Positions 49,285-58,247 of a stretch of DNA of 64,000 nucleotides are shown piece after piece. The notes beneath the pieces are model-generated. The model was not told the origin of the DNA. It saw nothing but the letters and a program-made list of their open reading frames with translations, and made no database searches. A program made the translations under genes and the position numbers. This stretch comes from Cystobacter fuscus DSM 2262 (GTDB lineage: Bacteria > Myxococcota > Myxococcia > Myxococcales > Myxococcaceae), in the NCBI RefSeq assembly GCF_000335475.2, contig NZ_ANAH02000004.1:124001-188000 (forward strand), in the 5' to 3' direction. The first letter of the stretch is position 1; each line of letters begins with the position of its first letter.

Positions 49285-49929
49285 ATGACGACGACCCTCT
49301 ACTTCTCCCGCAACCCCAACCCGCGACTCGCGGTGGCCGTGGCCCGGCATCTGGCGGCGCCCGTCAGCTTCCAGTTCGCGGAGCCGCTGGCGCCAGGCCA
49401 GGCCGAGCGGTACCGGCACCTGAACCCGTCGCTGCGCCTGCCCATCCTGGCCGAGGAAGGCGGGTCGCTGTGGGAGGCGGATGCGATCGCCTGTCGGCTG
49501 TCGCAGATGGTGGGGTCGGACTTTTGGCGCACCGGCCACGACCTGCCCGGCATGATCCGGTGGGTCAGTTGGGCGCGCGACCACTTCATGCGCGCCTGCG
49601 ACATGGTGCACTTCGAACGGGGTACGAAACCGCGCTACGGCCTCGGACCGTTCAACCAGGCCGCGCTGGACGAAGGGCTGTCGCATTTCCATGCGAGCGC
49701 CACGATCCTCGAGGACCAGCTGCGCGACCGCGACTGGCTGCTGCCGAGCGGGCTCAGCTATGCGGACTTCCGCATGGCGGTGTTCCTGCCGTTCAACGAC
49801 GTGGCGCGCCTGCCGCTCGCGGACTACCCAGCCGTGGACCGGTGGCACCAACGGCTGATGGCGCTGCCGGCGTGGGCGGATCCGTTCGCGGGCTTGAGCG
49901 CGCCGGAGTTGCCGCCAGTGCCGGCTTGA
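49285..49929 (+). CDS. Glutathione S-transferase-like protein
   Basis: A 214-residue protein with the thioredoxin-like N-terminal domain (TLYFSRNPNPRLAVAVARHL, then LRLPILAEEGGSLWEADAI, which supplies the cis-proline and the glutathione-binding EAD) and a helical C-terminal domain ending DYPAVDRWHQRLMALPAWAD. It conjugates or reduces electrophiles with glutathione; the substrate is unknown. The gene is a single transcription unit between the AraC gene and a DUF1428 gene on the opposite strand. Confidence 0.8.
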   Translation: MTTTLYFSRNPNPRLAVAVARHLAAPVSFQFAEPLAPGQAERYRHLNPSLRLPILAEEGGSLWEADAIACRLSQMVGSDFWRTGHDLPGMIRWVSWARDHFMRACDMVHFERGTKPRYGLGPFNQAALDEGLSHFHASATILEDQLRDRDWLLPSGLSYADFRMAVFLPFNDVARLPLADYPAVDRWHQRLMALPAWADPFAGLSAPELPPVPA

Positions 49930-49973
49930 GGCGACGCCGAACCCGGCTCGGCCGGGTTTCCAGGTGGGAACAC

Positions 49974-50327
49974 TCAGCGCACGTCGACGAGGACGTCGAA
50001 GCCGCCGTAGATCATACGCTTGCCGTCGAAGACGGAGTTCATGTCCATCTTCATGCGCGGGTCCTTCATGATCTTCTCGTTGCCCTCGTCGCGCGCCTGC
50101 TTCGAGGACCAGAAGATCCACGAGAAGACCACCACCTCCCCGGCCTCGGCCTTCACCGCGCCCTTGAAGTCGGTCACCTTGCCGTCGGGCACCTCGTCCC
50201 CCCAGCACTCGACGACGTGCGTGGCACCGTGCTCCTTGAACAGCGCGGCGGCCTCCTCGGCCATCTTGCGGTAGGCGTCCTTCTTGCCCGCGGGCACCGG
50301 CACCACGAATCCATCGACGTAGCTCAT
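49974..50327 (-). CDS. DUF1428 family protein
   Basis: A 117-residue protein of the DUF1428 (dimeric alpha+beta barrel-like) family. Signature parts are SYVDGFVVPVPAGKKDAYRK, ATHVVECWGDEVP and VVFSWIFWSSKQARDEGNEK with DPRMKMDM. The biochemical role is not known; members often occur with SRPBCC proteins and glyoxalases. ATG 50327 follows AGGAGA eight bases upstream and is preferred to the GTG three bases earlier. Confidence 0.85.
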   Translation of the reverse strand: MSYVDGFVVPVPAGKKDAYRKMAEEAAALFKEHGATHVVECWGDEVPDGKVTDFKGAVKAEAGEVVVFSWIFWSSKQARDEGNEKIMKDPRMKMDMNSVFDGKRMIYGGFDVLVDVR

Positions 50328-50440
50328 CACGCTTCTCCTGGACTGCTTCGTTGGGACTCCGAGGATAGCCTCTCCGCGGGGCGTGTCAGGCCAATGGCGA
50401 CGCCGGAGCGAAGAACTCGTGGTGGCACTGATGCTCGGGC

Positions 50441-50884
50441 CCCCTCAACTCCTTCAAGGAGCGCTGGGGAGCGCAGTTCGTCGAGGTCGCCGTCGACGAG
50501 GAGCTGGGCACCGTGCGCGTGCGCCGCATGGTCGGGGCGTTTGACCGCGGACGGATCCTCAACCCCCAGGCGGCGCGCAGCCAGTTGCTCGGAGGCATGA
50601 CGATGGGGCTGGGCATGGCGCTCTCCGAGGCGGGGCACGTCGACCCGCGCATGGCGCTCGTCGTGAACGGGGACCTGGGCGAGTACCTCGTCCCCGTGCA
50701 GGCGGATGTGCCGCGGATCGAGGTCCTGTTCGTGGGCGAGCCGGACCCATCCACGGCCCCGCTCGGCATCAAGTCGGTGGGAGAGATTGGCATCACGGGC
50801 GTCGCCGCCGCTATCGCCAACGCCGTCTACAACGCCACCGGCCGCAGGCTGCGCGACCTGCCCCTCGACCTGCGCGCGAGCTGA
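50441..50884 (+). pseudogene. Molybdenum hydroxylase (xanthine dehydrogenase type), 3' fragment
   Basis: SFKERWGAQFVEVAVDEELG, then AARSQLLGGMTMGLGMALSE, PRIEVLFVGEPDPSTAPLGI and KSVGEIGITGVAAAIANAVY: the C-terminal end of the molybdopterin-binding subunit including the catalytic glutamate region (VGEIG). The first 600 or so residues and the small subunits are missing. Confidence 0.8.
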
Positions 50885-51315
50885 GCCCGCGCGAGCCCGG
50901 GCTCGGACATGTCGAGGGTCGAAGCTTGGGAATCGGTATCCCGCCGCGTCCCCTCCTGTCCCGCCCCGGTCCGGCCCATTCCGCACACTCCTGCGACATA
51001 CGTGCAACATGGCGGGGGCTGCCCACCTCCCGCCGCTATACATCCCGGGCCGGGTTCCTGTGCTGGCGCTGCTGCCCAGCAGCAGAGCAGGCACCCATTA
51101 TCGTGCTTACTCGCTGTCCCGTCAGCGGCCCTTCTCGGCCCCTGCGCTCCAGCCAGCCCCTTCAACCGGTCTCCTTTTTTCCTGGGCTCGCGCGGGCATC
51201 CGGGACAAAGTTGTTCATGTCTTCGGACCCGCGCTCCACGTAGATGACCTCTCCGACCGCTCGCGAGAGCAGCGCATCGCCTCCGCCTATGCGCCGAGGC
51301 TCCAGGCAATCCCCG
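50885..51315. other. Gene-poor stretch with a repeat-like block
   Basis: No intact gene. Bases about 51118-51165 (CCCGTCAGCGGCCCTTCTCG, GCCCCTGCGCTCCAGCC) resemble the central block of the dispersed repeat, but no terminus is visible. The promoter of the metallo-hydrolase at 51316 should lie at the right end. The open frame on the + strand from 51244 is probably leader sequence of low coding character. Confidence 0.4.
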
Positions 51316-52398
51316 ATGAAATGGCTCCTGACGTGCGTCGCGCCGGTCCTGCTCGCGGTATGGATTTTGTTCTTGAGCGCTCACGGACCGACCTCATGGC
51401 TGGTCATTCCTGGCGCTCTGATTGGCGGTGCCTGCGTCGCTGGCTTTTCTTTTCTGCGCTCGTTCTCTCGTCCCCTGCGAGCGCTCTCTCTCTCGCTCTA
51501 TCTGCTGCCGCTGGGGCTCTTGTCTACCTATCGTGCGTCGCCGTTCTCCGTATCGAAGACCTTCGAGATCGGCGCGCTCCCGCCGGCTTCCGCGCCTTCC
51601 GAGATGTCGATTGCCCAGCTTCCGACCGGCGCCACCTACCGCAGCGCGTCCTTTGGGTATCGCGGTGGCTCTCTCTTCGAGCCGCGAGAGTTCTCCATGA
51701 CCGCGACCCTGATCAAGCACCCCAAGGGTGATCTCTTGATCGACACCGGGTTCGGTCGGGATATCGCACAGCACCTCGCGACGCTGCCTCTCTTCTTTCG
51801 GCTCCTGACACGATACTCGCTGAACAAGACCGCGCGCGAGCAACTCCAATCGAGCGGGTATGACCTGACCCGGCTGCGCGCGATCCTTTTGACCCACTCC
51901 CACTGGGACCACATCAGCGGCGCCGCGGATTTTCCCGAAGTGCCTGTCTGGATACCTCCCGCGGAACGAAGCTTCGTACAAGGTGAAGACTTCACCACGG
52001 CCCCGGCAAGAAGCATCAAGTCGCTGCATCTCGAAGAGTATCGATTCGATGCGCACCCCTATCTCGGCTTCGCGGAGAGCCATGATGTCCACGGAGATGG
52101 CACGGTGGTGATCGTCCCGGCGCCCGGCCATTCGCCGGGCTCTGTGATTGTCTTCGTGACGCTTCCGGACAACAAGCGCTACGCCTTTATCGGAGACCTC
52201 GCCTGGCAATTGGAGGGCGTCACCGAGCAGGAGGAGCGCCCGCTCACGCAGCGCCTCGCAGATGTCGAGCCTCGGCTCGTTCGTGAGAACCTCGCGCATA
52301 TGGCCGCGATATCAGCGCGATACCCGGAGATGACCATCGTCGTCGCGCATGATCCGCGGAGCTTCGCATCGATTCCGACGTTGGTGCCAAAGCCATAA
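51316..52398 (+). CDS. Membrane-anchored MBL-fold metallo-hydrolase
   Basis: A 360-residue protein. Three hydrophobic segments near the N-terminus (WLLTCVAPVLLAVWILFLSA; WLVIPGALIGGACVAGFSFL; LSLSLYLLPLGLLSTYR) anchor it, and the metallo-beta-lactamase domain follows: LLIDTGFG, LLTHSHWDHISGAADFP, VPAPGHSPGSVIVFV, FIGDLAW and VVAHDPRSF. The H-x-H-x-D-H signature is intact. It is distinct from the lactonase-like gene at 23168. ATG 51316 is followed by the first membrane segment; an earlier in-frame ATG (51289) is possible. Its last bases run directly into a copy of the membrane-gene end duplicated at 28401. Confidence 0.8.
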   Translation: MKWLLTCVAPVLLAVWILFLSAHGPTSWLVIPGALIGGACVAGFSFLRSFSRPLRALSLSLYLLPLGLLSTYRASPFSVSKTFEIGALPPASAPSEMSIAQLPTGATYRSASFGYRGGSLFEPREFSMTATLIKHPKGDLLIDTGFGRDIAQHLATLPLFFRLLTRYSLNKTAREQLQSSGYDLTRLRAILLTHSHWDHISGAADFPEVPVWIPPAERSFVQGEDFTTAPARSIKSLHLEEYRFDAHPYLGFAESHDVHGDGTVVIVPAPGHSPGSVIVFVTLPDNKRYAFIGDLAWQLEGVTEQEERPLTQRLADVEPRLVRENLAHMAAISARYPEMTIVVAHDPRSFASIPTLVPKP

Positions 52399-52510
52399 GT
52401 TGGATATGCTGCTGCTGGTGCTGAATTGGCTCCTCTGTTCGCTCTTCTACTTTGGCGTGTGGAAGCTGGTGACGCGTGCCCGCGCCCAAGGCTGAGCCGT
52501 CAGTGGGCCT
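52399..52510 (+). repeat. Duplicate of the membrane-gene 3' end at 28401
   Basis: TTGGATATGCTGCTGCTGGT through CGCCCAAGGCTGAGCCGTCA matches 28402-28513 with two or three differences. It codes the last 33 residues of the frameshifted membrane protein and then its 3' flank. It has no start codon here. It follows the stop of the metallo-hydrolase by 0 bp. Confidence 0.8.
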
Positions 52511-52638
52511 GATCCGTTTTTGTGGCTCTCCCTCACTTTATGTGCTCCACCCACCGCAGGCAGGCAAGCTTCTCCAGTGCGGCCAGCCGAATGCCCGGGG
52601 CATGCACACAAACTGCGGGAGAGCCACGTAACCGGATC
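52511..52638. mobile_element. 128-bp MITE with 22-bp terminal inverted repeats
   Basis: Left end GATCCGTTTTTGTGGCTCTC and its CC; right end, as reverse complement, GATCCGGTTACGTGGCTCTC and CC. Nineteen of 22 positions match. The interior (on the minus strand) codes the fragment GIRLAALEKLACLRWVEHIK, perhaps the end of a transposase, so it is probably a deletion derivative of an insertion sequence. Target-site duplication is not clear. The copy of the locus at 28.5 kb keeps only GATCCGTT of it. Confidence 0.65.
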
Positions 52639-52654
52639 AAGCCCAGCGCGCCCC

Positions 52655-52975
52655 TCACTCCCCCGCGTCGACTTCCTCCGCCACGGCCTCCCCCTGCTCG
52701 CGCGCCGCCGCGCGGGCGATGGAGTGCGCGGACATGGGCGCGGTGAGCATCAGGAACACCGCCACCAGCAGCGCGCGGCCCATGAGCGGCCACTGCCCCG
52801 AGCCCACCGCCCCCATCAGGATGATGACGACGCCCACGAACACCGCCTGCCCCGCCGCGTGCACCCGCATCAGGATGCCCGGCAGGCGGATGATGCCCAC
52901 CACCGACACCGTCACCGCCACGAGCCCCAAGAGCACCAGCGCGTCCGCCACCCACTTGAGCGCCTCGGCCCTCAT
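52655..52975 (-). CDS. mnhG: Na+/H+ antiporter subunit G
   Basis: A 106-residue membrane protein of the MnhG/MrpG family: VVGIIRLPGILMRVHAAGQA is its signature, with three membrane segments. It is one subunit of the multi-subunit cation/proton antiporter. The start overlaps the stop of the F gene by ATGA. It is the last gene of the operon. Pieces of it recur at 28504. Confidence 0.88.
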   Translation of the reverse strand: MRAEALKWVADALVLLGLVAVTVSVVGIIRLPGILMRVHAAGQAVFVGVVIILMGAVGSGQWPLMGRALLVAVFLMLTAPMSAHSIARAAAREQGEAVAEEVDAGE

Positions 52976-53244
52976 CGCGGCCCCGCCTCGTGCGCCGCGT
53001 GGTGCCGCGTGGCCGCCACCGTCTGCACGTAGGACACGAGCGCCAGCACCAGCGCCGCGTCCAGGTAGCCCGTCACCCCACGCCAGGCCCCGAACAGCCC
53101 CAGCACCGCCACGAACACCAGCGCCAGCGTGTCCAGCGCCAGCACCACGTCCAGCGTCGAGCGCGCCCGCGCCGACACCACCACCAACACGCCGAGCAGC
53201 CCCATCAGCCACACCAGCGCCACGTAGAAGACGACGTCGTGCAT
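52972..53244 (-). CDS. mnhF: Na+/H+ antiporter subunit F
   Basis: A 90-residue protein with three membrane segments: VVFYVALVWLMGLLGVLVVV, TLDVVLALDTLALVFVAVLG and a third. The D-V-x-A-LDTLA block is typical of MnhF/MrpF. It overlaps the next gene by ATGA and follows the E gene by 19 bp. Confidence 0.87.
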   Translation of the reverse strand: MHDVVFYVALVWLMGLLGVLVVVSARARSTLDVVLALDTLALVFVAVLGLFGAWRGVTGYLDAALVLALVSYVQTVAATRHHAAHEAGPR

Positions 53245-53263
53245 GCGCTCGCCACCTCCCGCT

Positions 53264-53755
53264 TCAGGGGAACACCGCCCGCTGGCGCTCCCGGTAGAAC
53301 CGCTCCAGCCCCGCGCGGAACTCCTCCGCCCGCGAGGCATCCGCCAGGTGGAAGCGCATCACCCGCCGCTCCCAGTCGATGCCCAGCAGCACCGAGCCCG
53401 GTGACATGCTCGCCAGCAGCGCCGACACCCGCGCCCCTCCGTCCGTGCGCTCCCCCAACGCCACCTCCACCTCCCCCTGCCGCTCTCCCGGCCGGGGCCC
53501 GAGCATCAGCCACCCCATGCTCCAGGTGCCCCGCACCACGTCCACCAGCACCGCGCCCACCAGCACCCCGAAGGCCCACAGCCGCCTCGGCCCCACCGCC
53601 CCCGGCGCGCGCCCGTCCAGCAGCCAGCGCCCGCTCCACGCGAGCAGCCCCGCCGACACCACGCCCCCCAGCGCCAGATCCGCCACCGTCACGTGGCCCA
53701 CCATCAACACGAACACCCCGGTGAGCAGCACCCAGGGCATGACCCAGCCCCTCAT
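53264..53755 (-). CDS. mnhE: Na+/H+ antiporter subunit E
   Basis: A 163-residue subunit with an N-terminal membrane part (MPWVLLTGVFVLMVGHVTVA and LWAFGVLVGAVLVDVVRGTW) and a C-terminal cytosolic domain with ASMSPGSVLLGIDWERRVMR and FHLADASRAEEFRAGLERFY. Members of the MnhE/MrpE family share LANSITLTPGT-like text here replaced by LLASMSPGSV. Start and stop overlap neighbouring genes. Confidence 0.85.
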   Translation of the reverse strand: MRGWVMPWVLLTGVFVLMVGHVTVADLALGGVVSAGLLAWSGRWLLDGRAPGAVGPRRLWAFGVLVGAVLVDVVRGTWSMGWLMLGPRPGERQGEVEVALGERTDGGARVSALLASMSPGSVLLGIDWERRVMRFHLADASRAEEFRAGLERFYRERQRAVFP

Positions 53756-55128
53756 GGCCCCCCTCCCCCCGCGAGCGCCCCGGCCACCCGGGCACTCACC
53801 GCGAGCAGCGGCTCGGGCCACACCCCCACCCCCACCCCCACCAACGCCAGCGCCAGCACCACCCCGCTCGCCGCCCGGCCAGGCGCCTCGCGCGTGCGGG
53901 CCTCCGCCCAGTACAGGCGCTGGAAGGTGCGCGCGAGCGCCACCAGCGACAACACGCTCGAGAGCACGACGAAGCCCGCCAGCCACCAGCGCTCGCCGAG
54001 CAGCGCCGCGCGCAAGAGCTCCGTCTTGGCGAGGAAGCCCAGCGACAGGGGCAGGCCCGCGGAGCTGAAGGCCGCCGCCGCGAAGGCCGCGCGCGAGCGC
54101 GTCCCCGGCAACCCCATGGCGAGGAACAACACCGCCTTGTCCAGCGAGCCCGACAGCGCGAGCAGCACCGCCGCCGCCACGCCCGGCCCCGGCCCGAGCC
54201 CCAGCGCCGCGAAGAGGTAGCCCGCCTGGGCGATGGACGCGTACGCCAGGGTCTCCGCGGGCACCTGCCGCGCGAGCGCGAGCAGCGAGCCGTAGACGAG
54301 GCTCGCTCCGCCCAACACCGCCAGCACCTCGGCGCCATGCGCGAGCGCGTCGCCGAGCACCCCTGGGCCCAGGCGCACCAGCGCGTAGCTGCCGATGTTC
54401 ACCAGCGCCCCGGCGAAGATGGCGGCGATGGAGGTGCTCACGCCCCGGTACACCGCCGGCGCCCAGAAGTGGAACGGGAAGAGCCCCAGCTTCACCCCGA
54501 AGGCGCTGAGCAGCAACGCCCCCGGCACCTCGAGCCGGCGCGTGTGGGGACTGGCCACCCACTCGGCGATGCCGCCCATGTCCAGCGTCCCCGTGGCCTG
54601 GTAGAGCATCACCACCGCCGTGAGGAAGAGCACCGAGCCCATGAGGTTCACCACCACGAAGGTGAAGCCCGCGCGCAGCGCCGGGGCCCCCCGGCCGTAG
54701 CTCGCCAGCGCGAAGGCCGCGCCCATGGACAGCTCGAAGAAGACGTAGAAGTTGAACGCGTCCGCGGTGAGGAACGCCCCGTTGAGCCCCGCGGCGAGGA
54801 AGAGCACCAGCGCCGGAAAGCTGCGCGTGCCGATGCCCTCGAGCAGCTCGCACCCCAGCGCCCCGGCGAGCACCGCGTTGGTCACCACGCAGAAGAGCAC
54901 CGACAGCGCATCCGCGCGCAGGCGGATGCCCATGCCCACCGGCCACCCTCCGGCGACCACCTCGGGCATGGGGCCGTGCAGGGCCGCGGGCAGCAGGGCG
55001 AGGCTCGCGCCGAGCACCCCCACCATCCCCACCACCGCCAGGCCCGCCACGGCCTTCTTGCGCCCGTCCAGGAAGGACAGCACGGCGGCGAGCCCCCACG
55101 CGCCCACCAGGGGCAGCACGAGCGGCAT
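53752..55128 (-). CDS. mnhD: Na+/H+ antiporter subunit D (NuoN/MrpD-like)
   Basis: A 458-residue proton-translocating membrane protein with about 14 helices. Motifs include the start LVLPLVGAWGLAAVLSFLDG, GAAFALASYGRGAPALRAGF with the conserved glutamate-bearing FFELSMG, and LGLFPFHFWAPAVYRGVSTS with the conserved lysine and histidine. It belongs to the complex-I antiporter superfamily (NuoL/M/N, MrpA/D). It overlaps mnhC by 1 bp and mnhE by 4 bp, so translation is coupled. Confidence 0.88.
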   Translation of the reverse strand: MPLVLPLVGAWGLAAVLSFLDGRKKAVAGLAVVGMVGVLGASLALLPAALHGPMPEVVAGGWPVGMGIRLRADALSVLFCVVTNAVLAGALGCELLEGIGTRSFPALVLFLAAGLNGAFLTADAFNFYVFFELSMGAAFALASYGRGAPALRAGFTFVVVNLMGSVLFLTAVVMLYQATGTLDMGGIAEWVASPHTRRLEVPGALLLSAFGVKLGLFPFHFWAPAVYRGVSTSIAAIFAGALVNIGSYALVRLGPGVLGDALAHGAEVLAVLGGASLVYGSLLALARQVPAETLAYASIAQAGYLFAALGLGPGPGVAAAVLLALSGSLDKAVLFLAMGLPGTRSRAAFAAAAFSSAGLPLSLGFLAKTELLRAALLGERWWLAGFVVLSSVLSLVALARTFQRLYWAEARTREAPGRAASGVVLALALVGVGVGVWPEPLLAVSARVAGALAGGGGP

Positions 55129-55511
55129 CAGCGCTCCTCCGGCTCGGGCGACTCCTGGGTGTGAGACTGCTCCTCCTCCAGCTCGGCGTGCACCACGTCG
55201 CGCAAGTCCAACGAGCCGTGCTGCTCGTGCATCCGGTAGACGAACGCCAGCAGCAGCGCCGAGGTGGCGAAGCCGATGACGATGGCGGTGAGCGCCAGGG
55301 ACTGGGCGAGCGGATCCGTCATCACCGGAGTGGCGCCGTCCCCGTGCAGGGGCTCGCCGCGCTCGGGAAAGCCCGTGGAGAGGATGAAGAGGATGGCCGA
55401 GTTGGTGAGCAAGAGCCCCCCCGCGGCCATGCGCACCAGGTCCCGCTTGAGCGTGAGCATCACGCCCACGCCGAAGAGCAGCCCCACCGTGAGGGCCACG
55501 GCGGCGTTCAC
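55128..55511 (-). CDS. mnhC: Na+/H+ antiporter subunit C
   Basis: A 127-residue NuoK-like subunit: VALTVGLLFGVGVMLTLKRD, then LVRMAAGGLLLTNSAILFIL and DPLAQSLALTAIVIGFATSA. The glutamate-rich C-terminal tail is cytosolic. GTG 55511 follows GGAG. It is the first gene of the operon. No mnhA or mnhB is upstream: the next 213 bp have no gene and a Uma2 gene follows. Confidence 0.87.
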   Translation of the reverse strand: MNAAVALTVGLLFGVGVMLTLKRDLVRMAAGGLLLTNSAILFILSTGFPERGEPLHGDGATPVMTDPLAQSLALTAIVIGFATSALLLAFVYRMHEQHGSLDLRDVVHAELEEEQSHTQESPEPEER

Positions 55512-55724
55512 GCGGGGCTCCAGGTCACGGGCGGGAGGAAGGAAGGCGGGTGCATCTCAATCAGTCCCCGGAGTGGAAGGGACCCCGAGGGTAGGAGTCT
55601 CCTACGTCCCGGGGAGTCCTCCCCTCATACAGGGGGCGGCGCCCCGGGTGCCCAGCCGCGGATGGAGGCGAGGGCGGGCGCGTCCGTTAGGGAACGTTCT
55701 CCCCCACAGTGGGGCAAGCACCAC

Positions 55725-56309
55725 TCAGGGAACCAGCCAGAGCAAGCCCAACCCGAGCACCACCGCCTCGAAAGGCTCGGCGCGCACCGGCACGTCTCCC
55801 GCGTGGGTCTCCGTCCGGACAAAACCCTCGGCATCCCTCCGGAAGACCTCCAGCGTGCGCGCGAGCGGATCGATGAGCCACGCATGACTCACGCCCTCGC
55901 GGAAGTACACGGGAAGCTTGCGGTGCCGATCCAACCGCGCCGTGGAGGGCGACAGCACCTCGCAAACCCAGTCCGGCGCGAGCGGAACGAAGGGCTCTCG
56001 CGCGGAAGGCGGCTGGGGCATGCGCTCGCGGCGCCAGCCCGCCAGGTCCGGCACGAGCACATCCCGCCCCAGGTGCAACTCGGGCTCATCCAAGAACCAC
56101 CAGCCCCCCGGCCCTCCGCGTCCGAGGGAAAAGGGGCCTCCCAGCTCGACACCCAGCAAGAAGGCGCAGTGCGCATGGCCCACCGCGGGCCGAGGCGAGG
56201 CCAAGAGCTCGTCCTCCAGCAACTCGCCCACCCACCCCTCCGGCAGGGCCTCGATATCCGCGTACGTCGCCGGCTTCTTGCCCCGCCCCATCTTCAACCC
56301 CTGTCCCAT
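55725..56309 (-). CDS. Uma2-family protein (DUF820 nuclease fold)
   Basis: A 194-residue protein of the Uma2 family: TYADIEALPEGWVGELLEDE, then PRPAVGHAHCAFLLGVELGG, VLVPDLAGWRRERMP, WVCEVLSPSTARLDRHRKLP and YFREGVSHAWLIDP. The E, PD and E-V-LSP-S...K pattern is the PD-(D/E)XK nuclease-like core. Physiological role unknown; members are numerous in cyanobacteria and myxobacteria. ATG 56309 has AGGAGG eight bases upstream. Confidence 0.86.
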   Translation of the reverse strand: MGQGLKMGRGKKPATYADIEALPEGWVGELLEDELLASPRPAVGHAHCAFLLGVELGGPFSLGRGGPGGWWFLDEPELHLGRDVLVPDLAGWRRERMPQPPSAREPFVPLAPDWVCEVLSPSTARLDRHRKLPVYFREGVSHAWLIDPLARTLEVFRRDAEGFVRTETHAGDVPVRAEPFEAVVLGLGLLWLVP

Positions 56310-56409
56310 GCGCCGCGCCTCCTGGAGGATTCAACACCCGTGGGGCCGTGCTCTTCCCCACTCCTCCAGTCTACCCGGCCGTCCGACATCCGAGGTCGGG
56401 TGGGACGGC

Positions 56410-58149
56410 TCAGCCCTCGAACATCTCCCGCACGCGCGTGGCGAGCGCGTCCGGATCGAAGGGCTTGGTGATCATCTGCATGCCCGAGTCCAGGTAGCCC
56501 GTGCCGAACACCGCGTTCTCCGCGTAGCCCGTCATGAAGAGCACCTTGAGCCCCGGGCGCAGCTCGCGCGCGGCGTCCGCCAGTTGCCGCCCATTGAGCC
56601 CCGGCAACCCGATGTCCGTGACGAGCAGGTCAATGCGCTTCTTCGACTGCACCACCTTGAGCCCCTCGGGCCCATCCGCCGCCTCGATCGTCCGGTAGCC
56701 CAACTCCCCGAGGATCTCCAGCACCAGCTCGCGCAACAGCGGCTCGTCCTCGACGACGAGCACCGTCTCGCCCTCGGCCCGCGCCGCCACCGGCGCCCCT
56801 GCCACCGCCCCCTCCTCGGGCGCCTCGCCCACGAAGCGCGGCAGGAAGAGCGTCACGCTCGTGCCCCGGCCCACCTCGCTGTCGATGCGCACGTGGCCCT
56901 CGGACTGCTTGGCGAAGCCGTAGATCATCGACAGCCCCAGGCCCGTGCCCTGGCCCAGCGGCTTGGTGGTGAAGAAGGGCTCGAACGCCCGGGCGATGAC
57001 ATCCGGCGGCATGCCACTGCCCGTGTCCGTCACGCGGATGCGCACGTAGGCGCCCGGCGCCAGGTCCCTCGGCGCCGTGGTGTCGCCCGCCTCCAGCCGG
57101 GTGTTCTCCGTCTCCAGCGTCAGCCGCCCCCCGGACGGCATGGCATCTCTCGCGTTGATGACGAGGTTGAGCAGCGCGTTCTCCAGCTGGTGCGGATCGC
57201 ACAGCGTGTGCCAGAGCCCCTCGGCCGGGCGCACCTCGAGCTGGATGGAGGGGCCGATCGTCCGGCGCATCAGCTCCTCCAGAGACACGATGAGCGCGTG
57301 GGCCTCCACGGGCCGGGGCTCGAGCGGCTGGCGCCGCGAGAAGGCGAGCAGCCGGTGGGTGAGCGCCGCGGCGCGGTTGACCGAGGCCATGGCCGAGTTG
57401 ATGTAGCGCGGGGCCTGATCCACCTGGCCCAGCTCCAGCCGCTTCTGCAGAATCGACAGCGAGCCGAGGATGCCGGACAGCAGGTTGTTGAAGTCGTGCG
57501 CGATGCCGCCGGTGAGCTGGCCCACCGCCTCCATCTTCTGGGCGTGGCGCAGGGCCTCCTCGGCGCGTCCGCGCTCGGCGATCTCCGACTGGAGCCGGGC
57601 GTTGGCGGCGGCGAGCTCGTGCGTGCGCTCGGCCACGCGCGTCTCCAGCGTCTCGTTGAGCACGCGCAGCGAGTCCTCGGCGGCGCGCCGCTCGTGCACG
57701 TCCTCCGTCATGCCGTGCCAGCGCAGGATGTCCCCCGTGGGGCCGCGCAGGGGCAGGGCGCGCGTGTGCATCCAGCGGTAGTGCCCCCGGGTCAGGCGCA
57801 TGCGGTACTCGGCCTCGAAGGAGCCCGTGGAGGAGATGGCCCGCGCCCACGCCGCGGACACCGACGCGCGATCGTCCGGGTGCACCAGGCGCAGCCACCC
57901 ATCTCCGAGCGCCGCCTCGCACTCCATGCCCGTCAGCTCCACCCAGCTCTCGGGCAGGCCGGTGATGCGGCCCTCGGCATCGGCCGTCCAGGAGATCCTC
58001 GGCGCGAGCCGTACCAGGGCGGACGGGTCGATGCCCTCCCCGGGAGGCCCGACCCACGTCCCATTGGCCTCCGCCCACGCCAGTGCCTCGCGCAGCCGCG
58101 CGTTCTCCGCCTCGAGCGCGGCCAGTCGCATGCTCGGCGCCGTGTCCAT
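56410..58149 (-). CDS. PAS-containing hybrid histidine kinase
   Basis: A 579-residue soluble sensor kinase. PAS domain at residues about 45-165 ([20 protein letters not shown] and [20 protein letters not shown]), a short coiled coil, a HisKA domain with the phospho-accepting histidine in [18 protein letters not shown], and a HATPase domain with [23 protein letters not shown] and [13 protein letters not shown]. The C-terminal receiver has DDE-type ends, phosphorylated D in [13 protein letters not shown] and K in MITKPFD. No membrane segments, so a cytosolic sensor. The start is ATG 58149 or GTG 58161; neither has a strong ribosome site. Confidence 0.86.
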   Translation of the reverse strand: MDTAPSMRLAALEAENARLREALAWAEANGTWVGPPGEGIDPSALVRLAPRISWTADAEGRITGLPESWVELTGMECEAALGDGWLRLVHPDDRASVSAAWARAISSTGSFEAEYRMRLTRGHYRWMHTRALPLRGPTGDILRWHGMTEDVHERRAAEDSLRVLNETLETRVAERTHELAAANARLQSEIAERGRAEEALRHAQKMEAVGQLTGGIAHDFNNLLSGILGSLSILQKRLELGQVDQAPRYINSAMASVNRAAALTHRLLAFSRRQPLEPRPVEAHALIVSLEELMRRTIGPSIQLEVRPAEGLWHTLCDPHQLENALLNLVINARDAMPSGGRLTLETENTRLEAGDTTAPRDLAPGAYVRIRVTDTGSGMPPDVIARAFEPFFTTKPLGQGTGLGLSMIYGFAKQSEGHVRIDSEVGRGTSVTLFLPRFVGEAPEEGAVAGAPVAARAEGETVLVVEDEPLLRELVLEILGELGYRTIEAADGPEGLKVVQSKKRIDLLVTDIGLPGLNGRQLADAARELRPGLKVLFMTGYAENAVFGTGYLDSGMQMITKPFDPDALATRVREMFEG

Positions 58150-58247
58150 TGGAGTACCCACGGATTTCTACAGACCACCGGGCACCGGGTCCGTCAAGCG
58201 AAGGGGACGGGCGGCGTCCCGCTCCGCCGGAAATCAGAAATCAGGCA

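Noticed and set aside
51050-51180. Full copy of the dispersed repeat
   Set aside because: Only a central block is similar and no terminus is visible; mentioned within the gap entry instead.
53264-55099. 611-codon minus-strand frame across mnhE and mnhD
   Set aside because: Only its last part (mnhE) is real; the rest is an out-of-frame shadow of mnhD.
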